NCBI RefSeq assembly: GCF_900090265.1
Contig: NZ_LT607752.1
Location: 2,976,001-3,040,000 of the forward strand
DNA length: 64,000 bases
Origin: Micromonospora rifamycinica
GTDB lineage: Bacteria > Actinomycetota > Actinomycetes > Mycobacteriales > Micromonosporaceae
Direction of reading: 5' to 3'
The translations under genes and the position numbers were made by a program. This document shows, in pieces, positions 8,427 through 17,727 of this stretch (the stretch's first letter is position 1; the number at the start of each line of letters is the position of its first letter). The notes beneath the pieces were generated by a model. The model was given only the letters and a program-made list of their open reading frames with translations. It made no database searches and was not told where the DNA came from.

Positions 8427-10877
8427 TCAGCCGCGTATCCACTGCTGGTTGCTGCCGCCGTTGCAGGTCCAGAGCTGGACGGCGGACCCGTTGGCGGTGG
8501 CCCCGCCGTTGATGTCCAGGCACAGCCCCGAGGCGACCCCGACGATCGTGCCGTCGGCGTTGAGCCGCCACTGCTGGTTGGTGCCGCCGGTGCAGCTCCA
8601 GATCCGGGCCCGGGTGCCGGACGCGGCGCTCGGCACGTCCAGGCACTTGTTGCCGTAGACGGTGAGCTGGTTGGTCGAGCTGAGCGACCAGCGCTGGTTG
8701 GCGCCGCCGTTGCAGTCCCAGATCTGCACCACCGCGCCGTCGGTCTGGCTGGCCCCGTTGACGTCCAGGCACCGGTTCGAGCCCGCGCCCCGGATCTCGC
8801 CGGTCGGGGTGCCCGGGGAGCCGACGGCGGTCACCGAGAGGTTGTCGAACTGGGCGGTGACGCCCTGGCCGGTGCCGTACCCGATCTGGCCGGCGACCCA
8901 GGTGGAGTCGGTGGCCGTGCCGACGGTGTTGCCGTCGATGGCGGCGGTCAGCGTGCTGCCGTTGAGCGTGAACGCCAGGTTGTGCCACCGCCCGGTGCCC
9001 AGCGCCGCGGTGTTGCCGCTGGCCAGGGTGCGCCAGTTGCCGCTGGTGTTGTTGCTCCGGATCGACCAGGCCCCGCCGTCGGTGACCCGGAAGTAGTACC
9101 CGTTCATGTTCTGCGGGCCCTGGTGGTTGTAGGTGTTGCCGCGCCCGATCAGCTGCGCGTAGCCGGACTTCTCCAGCAGCACGTCCGAGGAGACCGTGTA
9201 GTTGCGCCAGCTCAGGTCGCCCAGCAGGGTGTACGGCTCGGCCTGGCCGGAGGTCCAGTAGATCGGGGCCTGCTCGGACATCTGCCGGACGCACTGCCCG
9301 GTGCGGCCGGCGGCGCAGCCGGCGATCTCGAAGGAGCCCTGCTGGTCCATCAGGTACCGCGCCTCGCGGCCGGTGGCGTACGAGTCGAAGGTGTCGGTGT
9401 ACGGCAGCGTCAGGGTGCCCTGCGCCGGGCTGACCGCCGTGCCCTTGCCCTGCCCGCTGGTGGTGGTGATGCTGTAGACGTAGCCGGGCTGGACGGTCAG
9501 CGAGAAGCGCCCGCCGTTCGGGGTGATGTCGCTACCCCGGACGAAGTGGTCGGCGGTGTTGTTCGACCGCACGTTGGTCGACCAGACCCGGACCGTGCCG
9601 GTGGACAGGCCGCCGGTGACGGTGAAGTCGAGGGTCTGCGCCGCGCTGGCGTCCATCGTCTCGATGACGGTGCTGTAGTCGCTGTTGTTGGTGGACTTCA
9701 GCGAGACGTAGCTGCCGTTGTTGCGGTTGCCGCCGAGGTATCCGCTGGACGCGTCGAGGTAGCGCCAGCCCGGGGCGGTGAACTGGGTGGTGTGCCCCAT
9801 CACCCAGGCGTTCTTGCCGATCGAGTACGCCCCGGACCACGGCTGCTGGGCCACCGCCACGCCGGTGGTCGCCCACGGGATGTTGGGCGTGATGGCGGCG
9901 ATGACCGGCCAGTTGATGTACGCGGTCATCTTGCCGTCGAGGTAGCCCCGGTTGATGCCCCGGGCGAGTGCCTGCGCCCCCGCGTTGTAGTCGTCGGAGC
10001 CGTTCTCGCTGGCCCACAGCGACTTGCCGGTGGACACGGCGTTGTTGGAGCTGGGGCAGCTGGTCTGGGCGCTGCGGTAGCCGCAGACGTAGTGGCTGCC
10101 GAAGACCTGCACGGCGGTGGCGAACGCCGGGTCGCGCAGCGAGTCGTCGGCGGCGCCCCAGCCGAAGTCGTCCGAGGCGACGATCTTGACGTTGCTGTAG
10201 CCGCGGGCGTTGAGGGTGGAGCGCAGGTTCTTGTACCAGCCGGTGTTGTAGCCCTTCTCGTTCCAGCCGCCGAGGTAGTTGATGGTCAACCCGTGGGTGC
10301 CCGCACAGTCCAGCCAGGCCACCAGGTAGTCGATGGAGTCGTTGGACCAGAAGTTGCCGTTGCCGATCCAGCCCGGCGCTCCCCAGGCCAGGCCCACCAG
10401 GGCGATGTTGGGGTTACGGGCGCGGGCCTGCTCCATCATCCACCACTCGTAGCCCCGGTTGCAGTTGATGCTGCCCCGGGTGTGCTCGTGGCTGGGCTCC
10501 GCGCCGGAGGTCGAGTTGGTGTCGCCGCCGATCTCCACCTTCATCAGCTGCATCGCCGCGCCGTAGCCCGGCTTGAACAGGTAGTCCAGGATGTCGCTGC
10601 GCTGCGGCTCCGGGTAGTCGATCAGCAGCCGGCTGTTGCCGCCGCCGCCGCTGACCGCGCCGACCCCGTCCAGCACCCGTCCACCGGACCCACCGTTGAT
10701 CGTGATGGCGGTCGCCGCCTGGGCCGGGGAGGCGAATCCGGTCAGTACGGCCGCCGCCGCCACCGCCGCTCCGGCCATCGACGCCGCCAACCGACGTGGC
10801 CGCCATCCGCTGCGCCACCGTCGGCGGCGTGACCCGCCGCCACCGGTGCCGTGTGGACGACTCTCTGCTCCGAACAT
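8427..10877 (-). CDS. GH59 galactocerebrosidase-like enzyme with CBM13
   Basis: This is an 816-residue secreted protein. The ATG at 10877 has GGGAGG nine bases upstream; an Arg-rich signal peptide ends in PAQA. The catalytic domain (about 45-400) matches the GALC/GH59 family: GVGAVSGGGGNSRLL, PEPQRSDILDYLFKPG, VEIGGD and RGYEWWMMEQAR. The probable acid/base Glu is in GGWNEKGYN and the nucleophile Glu in LWASENGSDD. A lectin-like beta domain (about 480-685, from TDTFDSYATGREARY) and a ricin-B/CBM13 trefoil (690-816, three QxW-type repeats ending NQRW, NQQW, NQQW) follow. Animal members remove galactose from galactosylceramide. In a soil bacterium the true substrate is more likely a plant or microbial beta-galactoside; this is inference. 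Confidence 0.9.
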   Translation of the reverse strand: MFGAESRPHGTGGGGSRRRRWRSGWRPRRLAASMAGAAVAAAAVLTGFASPAQAATAITINGGSGGRVLDGVGAVSGGGGNSRLLIDYPEPQRSDILDYLFKPGYGAAMQLMKVEIGGDTNSTSGAEPSHEHTRGSINCNRGYEWWMMEQARARNPNIALVGLAWGAPGWIGNGNFWSNDSIDYLVAWLDCAGTHGLTINYLGGWNEKGYNTGWYKNLRSTLNARGYSNVKIVASDDFGWGAADDSLRDPAFATAVQVFGSHYVCGYRSAQTSCPSSNNAVSTGKSLWASENGSDDYNAGAQALARGINRGYLDGKMTAYINWPVIAAITPNIPWATTGVAVAQQPWSGAYSIGKNAWVMGHTTQFTAPGWRYLDASSGYLGGNRNNGSYVSLKSTNNSDYSTVIETMDASAAQTLDFTVTGGLSTGTVRVWSTNVRSNNTADHFVRGSDITPNGGRFSLTVQPGYVYSITTTSGQGKGTAVSPAQGTLTLPYTDTFDSYATGREARYLMDQQGSFEIAGCAAGRTGQCVRQMSEQAPIYWTSGQAEPYTLLGDLSWRNYTVSSDVLLEKSGYAQLIGRGNTYNHQGPQNMNGYYFRVTDGGAWSIRSNNTSGNWRTLASGNTAALGTGRWHNLAFTLNGSTLTAAIDGNTVGTATDSTWVAGQIGYGTGQGVTAQFDNLSVTAVGSPGTPTGEIRGAGSNRCLDVNGASQTDGAVVQIWDCNGGANQRWSLSSTNQLTVYGNKCLDVPSAASGTRARIWSCTGGTNQQWRLNADGTIVGVASGLCLDINGGATANGSAVQLWTCNGGSNQQWIRG

Positions 10878-11175
10878 CTGACTCGCCTCCCAGCCGTTTC
10901 CGGCCCGGAGCGGTACGGCGCACATCGGACTGCCGTACCCCACGCAGGATAGAAATCGGCGACCGTCAATGATTAGACGTCGTATGTTAGGCACCGTGCC
11001 GTTCGCCGGTCAACGGCCGACCCCGCACCTTTACCGCCGAATCGGGACAGCTCCACCACGATCCGGGAACGCGTCGCCGGAAAAGATCAGATGAATACGC
11101 CCGGTGGGCACCCCGCGCCCGTCGACCCGGCCACCACCGACGGGTGGCGGCCGGATCGACGGGACACGGCGTCGG
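10878..11175 (-). promoter_or_regulatory. GH59 upstream region
   Basis: The minus strand reads a Shine-Dalgarno next to the ATG and, further up, an AT-richer stretch with ttgacg, tatcct and aacatacgacg (10978-10988 on the plus strand as cgtcgtatgtt). The last element resembles cgtctatgtt and cgtctatgctt before the GH44 and FN3-CBM2 genes and may be an operator. The left part of the gap also holds the RCC1 terminator. Confidence 0.4.
11119..11162. terminator. Hairpin downstream of RCC1 gene
   Basis: Imperfect stem: ccgtcgacccggccaccacc pairs with gggtggcggccggatcgacgg across a three-base loop, with three single mismatches. It begins 14 bases after the RCC1 stop on the minus strand. Confidence 0.65.
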
Positions 11176-12408
11176 TCAGCCCGGCAGGACCACCTGCGCC
11201 GGGGCGGACCGGTGGGTGGTGGTGCCGTCACCCAGCTGCCCGGACATGTTGTTGCCCCAGCACCACAGGCCACCGTCGGTACGCACGCCGCAGCTGTGGT
11301 AGCTGACGGCCAGGTTCTGCGTCCAGGTGGTCGCGGTGCCGACCCGGACCGGGGCGGACCGGTGGGTGGTGGTGCCGTCACCCAGCTGCCCGAAGCCGTT
11401 GTTGCCCCAGCACCACAGGCCACCGTCGGTACGCAGCGCACACGACGAGTCGACACTCGCCTCGACCCTGGTCCAGCTGGTGGCGGTGCCGACCTGGATC
11501 GGACTGGTCTGGACGCCGGTGCCGCCGCCCACCTGACCGTACCCGTTCTCACCCCAGCACCACAGGGTGCCGTCGGTGCGGACCGCGCAGGTGTGCGCGT
11601 GCCCGGCCGTCACGCCGGCCCAGGTGGTCGCGGTGCCCACCTGCGCCGGGGTCGCCCGGTAGCCCAGGATGCCCACGCCGAGCTGGCCGTCCGTGCTGTC
11701 GCCCCAGCACCACAGGGTGCCGGTGGTCTGCACGGCGCAGCTGTGCGCGTACCCGGTGGTGACGCTCGCCCAGGTGGTGCCCGTACCCACCTGGACCGGG
11801 CTGGTCGCCCGGGACGGCGAGGTGCCGACGCCGAGCTGCGCGTTGCGGTTCAGGCCCCAGCACCACAGCGTGCCGGTGGTCTGCACGGCGCAGGTGTGGT
11901 TGGCGCCGGCGCTGACGCCGGCCCAGGTGGTGGCGGTGCCGACCTGCACCGGGGTACTCCGGCTCGTGGTGGTCCCGTCACCGAGCTGCCCGCTGTAGTT
12001 GCCACCCCAGCACCACAGCGTGCCGTCGGTGCGGATCGCGCAGTTGTGGCTGGTACCCGCGTCGACCCGCGACCAGGTGGTGGCGGTGCCGACCTGCACC
12101 GGGCTGGTCCGGTTGGTGGTGGTGCCGTCACCGAGCTTGCCCCCGTAGTTGTCACCCCAGCACCACAGCGTCCCGTCGGTACGGATCGCGCAGGTGTGCA
12201 GGTCACCGGCGGTGACCCGGGACACCTCGGCGGCGAACGCGGCGCTCGACGCGCCCCGCTCCGCCACGCCGGCACCCGCGACGGCTGCGCCCGCCGAGAA
12301 TCCCACGGCGAGCGCGGCGACCCCGAGGGACACCGCCGCTGTGGTGACGGCGGCGCGGGCCGCCCGCCGCCATCGGGCCCACAGCCGACTGTTCCGTTGT
12401 TCGTTCAT
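11176..12408 (-). CDS. Secreted RCC1-repeat protein
   Basis: This is a 410-residue protein with a long Ala-rich signal region (about 1-60) and then seven consecutive RCC1-type repeats of about 50 residues that fill the rest of the protein. Each has the form [42 protein letters not shown]. Seven blades make a complete beta-propeller. Each repeat has two Cys, one in the SCA/TCA strand and one in LWCWG, which suggests intra-blade disulfides in an extracellular propeller. The DNA is also repetitive, so the blades arose by recent duplication. I chose the ATG at 12408 for GGGGAG upstream and the signal. There is no catalytic motif. Surface binding is a guess. Confidence 0.88.
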   Translation of the reverse strand: MNEQRNSRLWARWRRAARAAVTTAAVSLGVAALAVGFSAGAAVAGAGVAERGASSAAFAAEVSRVTAGDLHTCAIRTDGTLWCWGDNYGGKLGDGTTTNRTSPVQVGTATTWSRVDAGTSHNCAIRTDGTLWCWGGNYSGQLGDGTTTSRSTPVQVGTATTWAGVSAGANHTCAVQTTGTLWCWGLNRNAQLGVGTSPSRATSPVQVGTGTTWASVTTGYAHSCAVQTTGTLWCWGDSTDGQLGVGILGYRATPAQVGTATTWAGVTAGHAHTCAVRTDGTLWCWGENGYGQVGGGTGVQTSPIQVGTATSWTRVEASVDSSCALRTDGGLWCWGNNGFGQLGDGTTTHRSAPVRVGTATTWTQNLAVSYHSCGVRTDGGLWCWGNNMSGQLGDGTTTHRSAPAQVVLPG

Positions 12409-12499
12409 GCTCTGTTCTCCCCAGACAAACGTCGAATCCTGCACGGTGGAGGCGGCATCGCCCCGGCGGGTCTCCCTCGACCCACCGCGTACAGCAGTG

Positions 12500-12526
12500 A
12501 CCCTATGCATTGAAAGCAATCAATGC
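12500..12526 (-). promoter_or_regulatory. RCC1 promoter with inverted-repeat operator
   Basis: On the minus strand a -10-like TAGGGT (plus 12500-12505) directly follows a 7-bp palindrome gcattga-N6-tcaatgc (12507-12526), which covers the place of the -35/-10 spacer. This is the position of a repressor operator. No good -35 hexamer is visible. Confidence 0.5.
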
Positions 12527-12584
12527 GAGAGCCAACCGGGGCGATGTCGGGCCTACCGGTGCCGTCGATGGACGTCCGTCGGGG

Positions 12585-13955
12585 TCAGCTCCGGCTCCAG
12601 CGCTGACCGGCGCCGCCGTTGCAGTCCCAGATCTGGGTACGCGCGCCGTTGGCCGTGCCGTTGCCGACCACCTCCAGGCACCGGCCCGAGCCCACCCCGG
12701 TGATCGTGCCGTCGGCGTTGAGCCGCCACCGCTGGTTGGCCTGGCCGTTGCAGTCCCAGATGATCACGGAGCTGCCGTTGGCGGTGGCCGCGCCGTTGAC
12801 GTCCAGGCACTTGCCGCCGAAGACCCGCAGCTCCTGGGCGGCCGTCGAGGTCCAGCTCTGGTTGCTCTGGCCGTGGCAGTCCCAGATGATCGCCGCCGCG
12901 CCGTTGGTCTGCGCGCCACCGTTGACGTCCAGGCACCGACCGGAGGAGGTGTGCCGGACCGCGCCCGTGCCGGACGGCGGCGGGGTCGTCGGGTTGCCGG
13001 TCGGCGAGGCCGTCGGGGTCGGCGTCGGGGTGGTGCCGTCGAACTGGGTGAAGAACCGCCAGACCTCACCCTTGGTCCAGGTACGGACGCCGCTGTCACC
13101 GCCGCCGTCCACCGGGCCGGGGGTGTGCCCGCCGTCGAAGGCGGCCCAGACCACAGGGTAGCCGGCCCGGCAGCCGGAGTAGGTGGTGGTGATGTGGGTC
13201 AGGCTGCCGGCCCGCGGCTCGGGCGGGCTCTGCGCCGTACACCCGTTGTTGCGGACGAAGGTGTCCCGCAGCGACCGGCCGGCGGAGACGTTGAGCACCG
13301 GGTCACCGATGCCGTGGATGCCCATGTAGGCGATCGGCTGACCACCGCCGCTGCACCCGCTGAGCTGCCCGCCGGAGTAGACCGCGACGGCGCGGAAGAC
13401 GTTCGCCCGGGAACAGGCCAGCGAGTAGCTCATGCCCCCGCCGTAGCTGAAGCCCAGGGCGAACAGCTGCGTCGTGTCGACGCACAGGTCGTTCTCGATC
13501 AGCCGGACCATGTCGTCGACGAAGGTGACGTCCTGGCCGCCGGGGTTGGCCCAGCCGTTGCCGTTGCCCTGGGGGGCCACGAAGATCGTGCTGTTGTTCG
13601 CCTGCTGGCGCAGCCCGTAGTAGGACCAGGCCGCCCCGTCCGCCCCACCCCCGTCGACGTCGTTGGCGGTACCGCCGTTCCAGTGGAACCCGAAGATCAA
13701 CCGGTACTGGTGGTTCCGGTCGTAGTTGTCGGGAATCCGGAGGATGAAGCTACGGTTCTGACCGCTGCTCTGGATGGACCGCTGGCCGCTGGTCAACGTG
13801 GGTGCCTTGCCGCACCCCGGGGTCGCCGCCGCCGCCGCGACCTCGGCCGCCGCCGCCGTACCGGTCGCGCCACCGGCCAGGGCCGTCGCGCCCACGGTCA
13901 GGACGAGGACCGCCGCCGCCGCGAGAGATCCGAGGATGGGTCTACGCCTTGTCAT
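12585..13955 (-). CDS. PHB-depolymerase-type esterase (CE1-like) with CBM13
   Basis: This is a 456-residue secreted alpha/beta-hydrolase. The ATG at 13955 has AGGAG nine bases upstream. The signal peptide is Ala-rich. The catalytic domain (about 45-315) has the strand RLIFGFHWNGG, the nucleophile Ser in GFSYGGGMS (about 169) and a probable catalytic His in FDGGHTPG. Family members cleave polyhydroxybutyrate or feruloyl and acetyl esters of hemicellulose. A polysaccharide esterase is more likely here given the CBM. A Pro/Thr linker (about 316-335) leads to a ricin-B/CBM13 trefoil with SNQSW, NQRW and GQRW repeats. Its own promoter lies at 14259-14287. Confidence 0.88.
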   Translation of the reverse strand: MTRRRPILGSLAAAAVLVLTVGATALAGGATGTAAAAEVAAAAATPGCGKAPTLTSGQRSIQSSGQNRSFILRIPDNYDRNHQYRLIFGFHWNGGTANDVDGGGADGAAWSYYGLRQQANNSTIFVAPQGNGNGWANPGGQDVTFVDDMVRLIENDLCVDTTQLFALGFSYGGGMSYSLACSRANVFRAVAVYSGGQLSGCSGGGQPIAYMGIHGIGDPVLNVSAGRSLRDTFVRNNGCTAQSPPEPRAGSLTHITTTYSGCRAGYPVVWAAFDGGHTPGPVDGGGDSGVRTWTKGEVWRFFTQFDGTTPTPTPTASPTGNPTTPPPSGTGAVRHTSSGRCLDVNGGAQTNGAAAIIWDCHGQSNQSWTSTAAQELRVFGGKCLDVNGAATANGSSVIIWDCNGQANQRWRLNADGTITGVGSGRCLEVVGNGTANGARTQIWDCNGGAGQRWSRS

Positions 13956-14258
13956 GATGCTGGGCTCCTGCCACTCGGCATGGACTGATGTCAGGTACGG
14001 CTGTGCCACGGCGATCCCGACGCGCGCCCGACTGCCTCCCGCTGACCGCACCCGCCAAGGACGGAGCACCGGGAGACGCTCGGTGCGCCCACGACGCCGA
14101 CCGGCTCGTCGCCGCGGAGGCCAGCCACTGGTCCCGCTGCCCGGGCGGAGCCGGCTGGCCGTCGAACCGATCGGTGGTCCACCACGTACGCCCGAACGCC
14201 ACCCCGTCGGGTACCGCCACCGGAGCACCGGCACCCGACGTCGAATCGATTCGGCCAG

Positions 14259-14287
14259 ACCCTAGGCCGGAAAGTGAAACATGTCAA
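14259..14287 (-). promoter_or_regulatory. Promoter of the esterase gene
   Basis: The minus strand shows TTGACA (plus 14282-14287), an exact 17-bp spacer and TAGGGT (plus 14259-14264). This is the best sigma70/HrdB-type promoter in the window. The predicted leader before the ATG is about 300 nt. Confidence 0.75.
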
Positions 14288-14365
14288 TGCTGTGTCCGGC
14301 AGGTTGCGACCCGGCTCCACCGCCGGCCGACCCGCCGGAGCGGCCCAGAATCCGCAGGCCACCCG

Positions 14366-14535
14366 CCCGACGTGCGGTCCGACGGACGCACGGCGTCACC
14401 GTCATACGGCACCACGGACGCGCGACGTCGGCACCGCACCGCACGACAACCGCGCGACATCGACGCCGTACGGCGCGACGGACGTGCGACATCGACGCCG
14501 TACGGCGCGACGGACGTGCGACATCGATGCCGCGC
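14366..14535. repeat. Intergenic 32-bp tandem repeats, partly degenerate
   Basis: The unit cgacatcgacgccgtacggc plus gcgacggacgtg is repeated exactly around 14457-14520. A partial third copy lies to the right and increasingly diverged copies to the left (for example cggcaccacggacgcgcgac). The array is non-coding between the esterase promoter and the beta-helix stop codon. The function is unknown. Confidence 0.75.
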
Positions 14536-14603
14536 GGCTGCTCCGGCCCGCCGCGACCGACGACCCGGGGCCGGGTGCAGTGGCCCGGCCCCGGGGAGTG
14601 CGG

Positions 14604-17303
14604 TCAGTTGCGCAGGCTCCACTGCTGGTTGGTGCCACCGTTGCAGGACCAGAGGATGATCTTCGTGCCGTTGGCCGTGGCCGCGCCGTTGGCGTCGAGG
14701 CAGAGCCCGGACTGGGCGTTGGTCAGGGTGCCGTTGGCGTTGAGGTTCCACTGCTGGTTGGTGCCGCCGTGGCAGTCCCAGATGATCACCGTGGTGCCGT
14801 TGGTCGTACCCGCGCCGTTGGCGTCCAGGCACTTGTTGCCGTACACGGTCAGTTGCTTGTTGGCGCCGTAGGTCCACTGCTGGTTGGCGGCGCCGCCGCA
14901 GTCCCACAGCTGCACCTGCGTGCCGTTGGTGGTGGAGGAGTTGGGCACCTCCACGCAGCGCCCGGACTGGGCGCCCACCAGCCGACCGCCCTGCTGGCTG
15001 CTGCCGCCCCCCTGCTGGCGGACGATCGAGGTCGACTCGGCGGACCGGTTGCCCTGCGCGTCGAGCACGAACAGCCGGTACTCACCCTGGGTGGACGGCA
15101 CGGCGATCGAGGTGGCGGTGCCGGCGGCCCTGGTCATCGTCGGGCCGGCGGTGAAGGTGGTCGTGCCGGCCGGAGCCAACCAGACCGTCCTGGCCGCGTC
15201 ACCGGTGCTCCGGATCGGCACCGACGCCGTCGCGCTCGTGACGAACGTGCTGGCCGGGAGCACGTAGTTCGGCAGCGACAGGTTGGCTGCCGGAATGATG
15301 TCCCGGAACGCGTCCTCCAGCCCCGAGTTCGCCGCGATGGCGTACGCCGCAGCCGGCCAGACGTAGTCGGAGGAGACGATGATGTCGTTGACCGTGCTGT
15401 TGGGCAGGTTCTTGTTCGACACCTTGTTGATCGGGCCGTAGATCTGGGTGATGCTCAGATCGTGCTTCCGGCCGAAATCGTCGGAGTTGATGAGCCAGGT
15501 GACGTTCTTGTCCACGCTCAGGACGTTGTCGCGGAAGGTGATGTACGCCGAGCCCTCGTCCGGGTGCAGACCGTACTTGTGACCGGAGGGCACACCCTGG
15601 AGATAGTTGTTGGTGATCGTGGTGCCCGGCTGGCTGCCCAGGGTGTAGATCGGCGCGGTGTCACTCAGCCGCTGCACCGTGTCGATGATGTGGTTGTAGC
15701 TGATCGTGTTGTTCCGGGCCGTCGTGGTGGGCCGGTTGGGCGCGATCGAGCCCGACGAGCCGTCGAAGTTCCACCAGCCCCAGCCGAGGGTGATCCCCGA
15801 CCACGGCGACTTCTCGATCCGGTTGCGCTGGATCGTCAGGGTGTCGACGAAGTACGCCGAGATCGGGCTGTGCCCGTTGAACAGCACCGCGCTGTCGTAC
15901 AGGTAGTTGTTCCTGATCTCGATGTTCCTGGGCAGCCCCTCGACCTGCGGCGACCACTTCTCCCGGTTGGTCGACGTGCCGTCGCCGATGTAGACGTGCT
16001 GCGGGTGGCCGACGGTGACCGCGGACCCGGCGACGTCGTTGGTGACGTTCCCGATCAACTGGCTGTTCTGCACGTCGTTGACCATGTTGACGCCGTCGGC
16101 GCCGGTGTGCTGGAACCGGTTGCGCTCCAGCCGGATCCCGTCGGCGTTCTCCACCTGGAGCATGCCGGGGGTGGTGTCGACGTTGCGGTAGTAGTAGTCG
16201 TGGAAGTTCCGCTTCGCGTACGCCTGCGCCCCGAGGTTGCCCTGCTGTGCCTGCTTGAACGACGAGCCGGCGACGTTGAACAGGTTCCAGTCGGAGTGCT
16301 GCACGGTGAGCCCGGAGAACGTGATGTTGCGGGCGTGGCTGCTCGTCGAGGTGCCGGCGACCCGCAGCAGGGTGGTCACGTTGTTCGGCGCGAAGACCGA
16401 CGCGGTCGCCATGTTCTCCGTGCTGGACTTGTAGTAGTAGAGCGTCCGGCTGCTCTTGTCGAAGTGGAACTCACCCGGCGCGTCGAGGAACTCGTAGGCG
16501 TTCATCACCTTGTGCGAGCCGCCGGTCTGGGCGTTGCCGTTGAACGCCCCCTGGGCGATGGCGGCACCCGGCTGCTGGAACAGCGCCACCCGGTTGGCAC
16601 CGTCGGAACTCGTGGTCACCTGACGCACCCCCACGATGGCGGTGGTCCAGGTGGTGGCCGTCTCGATCTCGATGTCGTCGGCGTTGCGGGCGATGGCGGG
16701 GAAGTCGTTCAGGCTGTACTTCGCGCCGTCACACTGCGACCCCGACTCCCAGGCCCACGCCGCCTGCCCGGCCGTGATGTTGTACGTCCCGTAGCAGCCC
16801 GCCGAGCCGATCGTCTTCGACGCCATGAACGCCCGCTTGTCGTTGACGTAGAGCGCCCGCAGTTTGGTGGCCCGGTCGAGTGGCGCCTTCCAGATGTTTC
16901 CACTGTGCTGGGTCCAGCCGGTCACCGGCACACCACCGTCGAGCACCGGTGTCTCGCCGGGATAGGCGGAATACATGACCCGGTAACCGTTGGTGCCGGA
17001 GTCGGCCGCCCCGAACTCGACGGTGCTGCTCACCGGGTAACGCCCGCCGCGCAGGTACACCTGGATGTCGCCGGTCATGCTCGCGTTCACGGTGCGGACG
17101 GCGTCCCGGGCGCGTTGCAGGGTCTTGAACGGCGACTGGACGGTGCCCGCGTTGGCGTCGTCACCGTCCGGCGCGACATAGTAGGTTTGCTGGACGGCGG
17201 CCGAGGCCGGCGGCGGGTTCCCGAGCACGGCCGGCAGCGCGGCGGCGACGAGCAACACGCCCGCCGACAGCGATCTGCGCACGACGGAGAGAGCTGATTT
17301 CAC
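14604..17303 (-). CDS. Secreted right-handed beta-helix enzyme with CBM13
   Basis: This is an 899-residue protein. The GTG at 17303 follows AAAGGA at seven bases and opens a clear signal peptide (SLSAGVLLVAAALPAVLG...ASA). The N-terminus has the signature YYVAPDGDDANAGT...SPFKTLQRARDAVR, typical of parallel beta-helix polysaccharide-active enzymes (GH141- and GH120-like, and many unclassified). Residues about 40-680 form the helix, with Asn-rich ladders such as RNITFSGLTVQHS and NIEIRNNYLYDS. About 690-765 looks Ig-like. A ricin-B/CBM13 trefoil (about 772-899) ends in three NQQW repeats. The substrate cannot be fixed from sequence; xylan, fucoside or pectin are possible. Confidence 0.85.
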   Translation of the reverse strand: MKSALSVVRRSLSAGVLLVAAALPAVLGNPPPASAAVQQTYYVAPDGDDANAGTVQSPFKTLQRARDAVRTVNASMTGDIQVYLRGGRYPVSSTVEFGAADSGTNGYRVMYSAYPGETPVLDGGVPVTGWTQHSGNIWKAPLDRATKLRALYVNDKRAFMASKTIGSAGCYGTYNITAGQAAWAWESGSQCDGAKYSLNDFPAIARNADDIEIETATTWTTAIVGVRQVTTSSDGANRVALFQQPGAAIAQGAFNGNAQTGGSHKVMNAYEFLDAPGEFHFDKSSRTLYYYKSSTENMATASVFAPNNVTTLLRVAGTSTSSHARNITFSGLTVQHSDWNLFNVAGSSFKQAQQGNLGAQAYAKRNFHDYYYRNVDTTPGMLQVENADGIRLERNRFQHTGADGVNMVNDVQNSQLIGNVTNDVAGSAVTVGHPQHVYIGDGTSTNREKWSPQVEGLPRNIEIRNNYLYDSAVLFNGHSPISAYFVDTLTIQRNRIEKSPWSGITLGWGWWNFDGSSGSIAPNRPTTTARNNTISYNHIIDTVQRLSDTAPIYTLGSQPGTTITNNYLQGVPSGHKYGLHPDEGSAYITFRDNVLSVDKNVTWLINSDDFGRKHDLSITQIYGPINKVSNKNLPNSTVNDIIVSSDYVWPAAAYAIAANSGLEDAFRDIIPAANLSLPNYVLPASTFVTSATASVPIRSTGDAARTVWLAPAGTTTFTAGPTMTRAAGTATSIAVPSTQGEYRLFVLDAQGNRSAESTSIVRQQGGGSSQQGGRLVGAQSGRCVEVPNSSTTNGTQVQLWDCGGAANQQWTYGANKQLTVYGNKCLDANGAGTTNGTTVIIWDCHGGTNQQWNLNANGTLTNAQSGLCLDANGAATANGTKIILWSCNGGTNQQWSLRN

Positions 17304-17727
17304 GTACGGTTCCTTTCGCCTGCCGCCGACTACGTGTCCGCTGGACGGTCGTCCGGGCAGTGCGACAATGAACCGCCGTGCGAACACGGGTCGACGCGCT
17401 GGGAGCGGGTGCGCTCCCGGGGTCCGACCGTTGGCGGGTTCCTTGCCGAGACACCATGACCGACCGGGCAGGGTCCACGTTCGAGCGATGCGTACCGACA
17501 GCGGAGAGCCCCCTGCCACCGGGAGCTCCCACCGTCCGCTCAGACGCTCTTGCCCGTAGTCACGGAATGCTGCCTGAAGCGTAGGCGGCGCTTCCGGCGG
17601 ACGCAACTACCAATTGTCAATCACCTATGCGTAATCGTGACCCTGCCGGCGGGAAGCCCGGATCGTCTCCTCGCCGACCGCCCGTCGACCGCCACCCGGG
17701 GTGGATGTCGAACCACCGGCCCGCCGG
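17304..17727 (-). promoter_or_regulatory. Upstream region of beta-helix gene with split CebR-like box
   Basis: This 424-bp gap has no convincing gene. At 17400-17418 tgggagcg-ggtg-cgctccc is an inverted repeat. Its half-sites equal those of the CebR/CelR operator (TGGGAGCGCTCCCA in Streptomyces and relatives), but separated by four extra bases. At about 17610-17630 the minus strand shows TTGACA without a clean -10. Cellobiose-type control is only a suggestion. Confidence 0.4.

Noticed and set aside
14400..14530. Repeat array considered as CRISPR
   Set aside because: The units are directly adjacent tandem copies without unique spacers, and no cas gene is present.
14274..17297. 1007-codon plus-strand frame antisense to the beta-helix gene
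   Set aside because: The minus-strand protein has a signal peptide, beta-helix and CBM13; the plus translation is low-complexity Val/Arg/Gly.
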